This document shows, piece by piece, positions 62,201-64,000 of a DNA stretch of 64,000 bases. The DNA is from Homalodisca vitripennis (Eukaryota > Arthropoda > Insecta > Hemiptera > Cicadellidae). The notes beneath the pieces are model-generated. The model made no database searches and was not told the DNA's origin. It worked only from the letters and a program-made list of their open reading frames with translations. The stretch lies in assembly GCF_021130785.1 (NCBI RefSeq), contig NC_060214.1, forward strand, positions 43,321,001-43,385,000, read 5' to 3'. Position numbers and translations under genes: made by a program. Positions within the stretch are counted from its first letter, which is position 1, and every line of letters starts with the position of its first letter.

Positions 62201-63019
62201 ACATTTCCTACAATTTTTCTCATTCAACGAATAATTCCTTTGCTTTACTTCCTAGTTTATGTCAACCGAACTTTATGGACTGTAAACTTAGATTCTAGAA
62301 TAAGAAGGATAGGATCGAAAACAGCGTGGACTTATTTTCTATCCATCCGGATCTAAAATTTATTAAAAGGCATATAGCATAAAGTTATTATTTTAGGCTA
62401 TATTTATGCTCTATGGAAAATTAATTAATTAAAAATGTTCTACCGAGGCATCTAATATTTTTATGTTAATTATAATGCATTTTTTTAAATAAATGATGTG
62501 CTATCAGGATTTCTATTTGTTGAAGTCATTTTTTTCTTACTTAAAGAATATCTGGAGAATGAACTCTTTGAATGAGGGCTAATAAACGAGTAATACGCTT
62601 AGTAATCCTACCAATAATTATTATAGCGATTCTAATGGATACTTTTCCAATATTTTTAATCTCCACCTTAAACACTTACTTGCGTAAAATAACCAAATAT
62701 TAAGTATTAAAAACATAAACTATATTTATTAATGGAGGAGTTACCGAGTTAGTAACTTCTGTGCTAGAGTTAAACAGCAGAAGCACGTAGCAGTTACGAG
62801 GCAGAACCCAGACTGTCTCTCTAGTAGAGGCGAACACTTCAACAGCTCTGACGTTCAAGAAGGAGAAGTAGGACTTGATAGTGACGTGGACAAATAAGGA
62901 GAACGTAACGGCCATCAGCTGATCGCAGTAGAAGTCATTAGCCTGGTATACGGCGTTACACAGCATCCAGTAGGTGTTCATCAGAGACTTCATTTTCCTG
63001 ATTTTGGAGAATATGTTTT
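54524..63019 (-). CDS. Gr: Gustatory receptor (7tm_7 family), exons 2-5, partial
   Basis: Minus-strand join of 63019-62745, 61007-60939, 59966-59877 and 54607-54524: 518 nt, about 172 codons, covering the last three membrane segments. All introns are GT-AG and have the same phases as gene 1; exons 2-4 match gene 1 in length exactly. Exon 1 (expected about 685 nt) is not recognisable between 63020 and the window end and probably lies beyond it. No stop or frameshift is present in these exons, so the gene may work. Two features are unlike gene 1: a PRN tripeptide in the sixth hydrophobic segment and a changed C-terminal tail. The last intron (5.3 kb) contains a LINE, a Helitron-like end and repeats. 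Confidence 0.88.
54727..54752. repeat. 26-bp perfect palindrome at LINE D 5' junction
   Basis: ATAGTAGTAACTA and its exact reverse complement, back to back. The left half contains the 11-bp target duplication of LINE D; further direct and inverted pieces of the same target follow to about 54774. Confidence 0.9.
54738..56361 (+). mobile_element. LINE D: 5'-truncated RNase-H-bearing retrotransposon
   Basis: Flanked by the 11-bp duplication ATAGTAGTAAC (54727-54737 and 56362-56372); ends in a poly(A) tract at 56351-56361. Only the 3' third of the element is present. It inserted into intron 4 of Gr gene 2, antisense to that gene, about 130 bp from the exon 5 acceptor. The RNase H domain and the C-terminal Cys/His motif place it in the I/LOA/R1-like group of LINEs. 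Confidence 0.88.
54775..56279 (+). pseudogene. LINE D ORF2 remnant: RT thumb, RNase H, zinc knuckle
   Basis: Starts in the reverse transcriptase after the catalytic site (WSKTVKYLGLTLDHKLTWND), then GVKPHIALWLYKAVVRPQI, ATLEVALGLLHLDVHIKAEA. RNase H follows with all four acidic positions visible: YTDGS (about 55445), QAEIYGI, SDSQAALKAL and GNECADRLAKSG (about 55770-55810). The end carries CRLCNKSEETAKHIILDCERL-like Cys/His spacing (about 56100-56160) and stops at 56279. At least two frameshifts (near 55470-55560 and 55740) inactivate it. RNase H would remove the RNA strand after reverse transcription. Confidence 0.87.
56373..57599. other. Gr gene 2 intron 4, no further gene seen
   Basis: AT-rich; the open frame at 57091-57324 has no recognisable feature. 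Confidence 0.45.
57600..57711 (+). mobile_element. Possible short Helitron 3' part
   Basis: Ends GGGC-AAC-GCCC (4-bp stem) followed by ACTAG and a T, which fits a Helitron 3' terminus. The upstream GCTATCGAACCGATTGTTTT is the kind of sequence common in insect non-autonomous Helitrons. The 5' end was not located, so this is tentative. Confidence 0.4.
57714..58486. other. Intronic DNA with microsatellite
   Basis: Nothing recognised apart from the (TA)n tract at 58035-58073. Confidence 0.5.
58035..58073. repeat. (TA)n microsatellite
   Basis: About 19 TA units. Confidence 0.95.
58490..58834. repeat. 169-bp direct tandem duplication
   Basis: 58490-58658 is repeated at 58659-58834 with few substitutions and small insertions (an extra CAGTA, extra A residues). 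The high similarity points to a recent duplication. Confidence 0.92.
58876..59145. mobile_element. GC-rich interspersed-repeat-like block
   Basis: Begins with AAAGT/AAAGTA repeats, continues GTCTTATTTTACCAGGCAA and a GC-rich stretch (CGGGCAGGCGGGCC) and ends at GCAAGAGAGA against a (TA)n tract. It contrasts sharply with its AT-rich surroundings. The simple-repeat edge suggests the 3' end of a minus-strand retroelement or SINE, but no protein is encoded that I recognise. Confidence 0.5.
59146..59209. repeat. (TA)n microsatellite
   Basis: About 30 TA units with a few interruptions at the left edge. Confidence 0.95.
59877..59966 (-). CDS. Gr: Gr gene 2, exon 4
   Basis: 90 nt; acceptor TTTCCAG, donor GTATGT. 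Codes LEGFLLQLPHQNARFSARG then FLQIHKKALTS. It differs from gene 1 exon 4 at 10 of 90 bases. Confidence 0.92.
60041..60137 (-). mobile_element. Penelope terminal-repeat fragment
   Basis: GTGTTACTGATTTCTTGTTT through CACTGAACGATGG to AATAACCTTCAAA is the reverse complement of 5082-5176. Isolated end only; it lies in intron 3 of Gr gene 2, near exon 4. Confidence 0.85.
60939..61007 (-). CDS. Gr: Gr gene 2, exon 3
   Basis: 69 nt; acceptor GTTCCAG, donor GTAATG. Codes ADETGPVICNLINK then DLDPKLRKE. It differs from gene 1 exon 3 at 20 of 69 bases. Confidence 0.9.
61008..62744. other. Gr gene 2 intron 2
   Basis: No mobile element or other gene recognised; the open frames at 61392 and 62086 (plus) look accidental. 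Confidence 0.5.
62745..63019 (-). CDS. Gr: Gr gene 2, exon 2
   Basis: 275 nt; acceptor ATTTTAG, donor GTAACT. Codes NIFSKIRKMKSLMNTYW, NDFYCDQLMAVTFSLFVHV and TVWVLPRNCYVLLLFNSSTE, colinear with gene 1 exon 2. Confidence 0.92.
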
Positions 63020-64000
63020 CTAAAATCATAGAAACAAACACTATTATATACAAATAAAATTATAAATATTCAGTTATAAATAAAACGTCATAGTTTTGTA
63101 TGAATTTCCATTACTAAAACCTTTTGTGGCAATGCCTATTTGAAACCGGTGATCCTCGGTCATATTTATTCTATGCAGATGGGCGTAAAGCTTAAACTTC
63201 CAGAATTTCATTAGTGATTGATCTTTTATCAATCAATAGTGTATGGCAATAGTACAATAATATCGGATAAATTTTTATTACAGATTCCACGGTAAAATGC
63301 TATCTCTATGTTTTGCCACTCGGGGAGCAGCATGCCATTCCATACAGGCTCTGCATGTACCACATGAGTACCAGTAATATATTTAATTTCTTCTATTTAT
63401 TGATATAAAATTTGTTTTCGAAAAGATAAAATTACATCTAATGATTATAACTACAGGCGTCACAAAAGGCAGCTAGTGACATCGTTATTATTTCCTATTT
63501 ACAATGTATTAGTTACACTCAGGTTCTAATACTGATATAGGACATTATGCTACTGTTCTCTGTACAATTATGTTATTCACTCTAATATTTTATTTGAAAA
63601 TACTGTAAATATAGTACTTATATATTGTCTGAAACGCATTTTTAATGTTTTTAACAAGCTGAGCTCCAAAATAAAACAAGCATTAAAATAAAAATACTTC
63701 AGTTAACCCCCATTTAATATTCGATCCCTATTTTAATTATTAAGTTTCCTTCAATTACAGTAAATAGTAACAATATTTTTAATTTCCAAAATCATATTTT
63801 GAAACACTAACGAATTTGTGAATTTTCTAATACACAACCTGCATATTGTAAGTTACCTACTGAGAGCAAACATTTTATTGGCTCATGCTTTCAGGTAGAT
63901 ATAGTAGGATAAATTGAGTGGATAATGGAATACAGTCTTACACAGCTAAGATATATATTTGTCCTCGTCAACATAATTATTAATAACATAATAACATAAT
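63020..64000. other. Gr gene 2 intron 1 (open at window end)
   Basis: No match to the exon 1 sequence of gene 1 was found on the minus strand here, so this should be intron, with exon 1 to the right of the window. Confidence 0.5.

Noticed and set aside
1..64000. Endogenous virus or bacterial insert
   Set aside because: I looked for retroviral gag-pol-env, parvovirus, nudivirus and bacterial operon features and saw none; all reverse transcriptase segments fit non-LTR or Penelope-like elements.

Overview
The window is nuclear DNA from an insect, strongly AT-rich and mostly non-coding. The clearest evidence is two paralogous genes for seven-transmembrane gustatory receptors (Gr, 7tm_7 family) ending in the typical insect TYLVILIQF motif, together with arthropod-type transposable elements: a Penelope-like element with a GIY-YIG domain, a Helitron, several non-LTR retrotransposons (LINEs), tRNA-derived SINEs and DNA transposons. 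Long, transposon-filled introns suggest a large genome. The insect order cannot be fixed from the sequence. No bacterial operon, rRNA, CRISPR array or clear endogenous virus is visible.

Layout. 1-5081: AT-rich intergenic DNA with one minus-strand SINE. 5082-11317: a Penelope-like element (minus strand) split by a 2.0-kb Harbinger-like transposon with a TTA target duplication, and cut at its right edge by a 2.77-kb Helitron with a decayed RepHel gene. 12300-18970: three LINEs nested inside each other (A plus, B minus, C minus); C is nearly full length, with a PHD-finger ORF1 and an endonuclease/reverse transcriptase ORF2. 20228-32734: a complete five-exon Gr gene (392 codons, plus strand). Its third intron holds a pogo/Tigger-like transposase remnant and its fourth holds a 4.6-kb DNA transposon. 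32735-54523: long intergenic stretch with SINE copies, LINE debris, a second Penelope fragment and a small unexplained GC-richer island. 54524-63019: exons 2-5 of a second Gr gene on the minus strand, tail to tail with the first; its exon 1 is probably beyond the window. Its last intron contains an RNase-H-bearing LINE fragment, a Helitron-like end, a 169-bp tandem duplication and microsatellites.

The only host genes I can support are the two Gr genes. Their exons 2, 3 and 4 have identical lengths (275, 69 and 90 nt) and matching intron phases, so they come from a duplication. The rest is a layered transposon record whose order can be read from target-site duplications and from a second, uninterrupted copy of the Penelope element at 46629. 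I found no convincing novel functional system. The best leads are the uneven divergence between the Gr paralogues, the hammerhead-like motif in the Penelope terminus, the palindromic junction of the LINE at 54738, and a few unexplained blocks.
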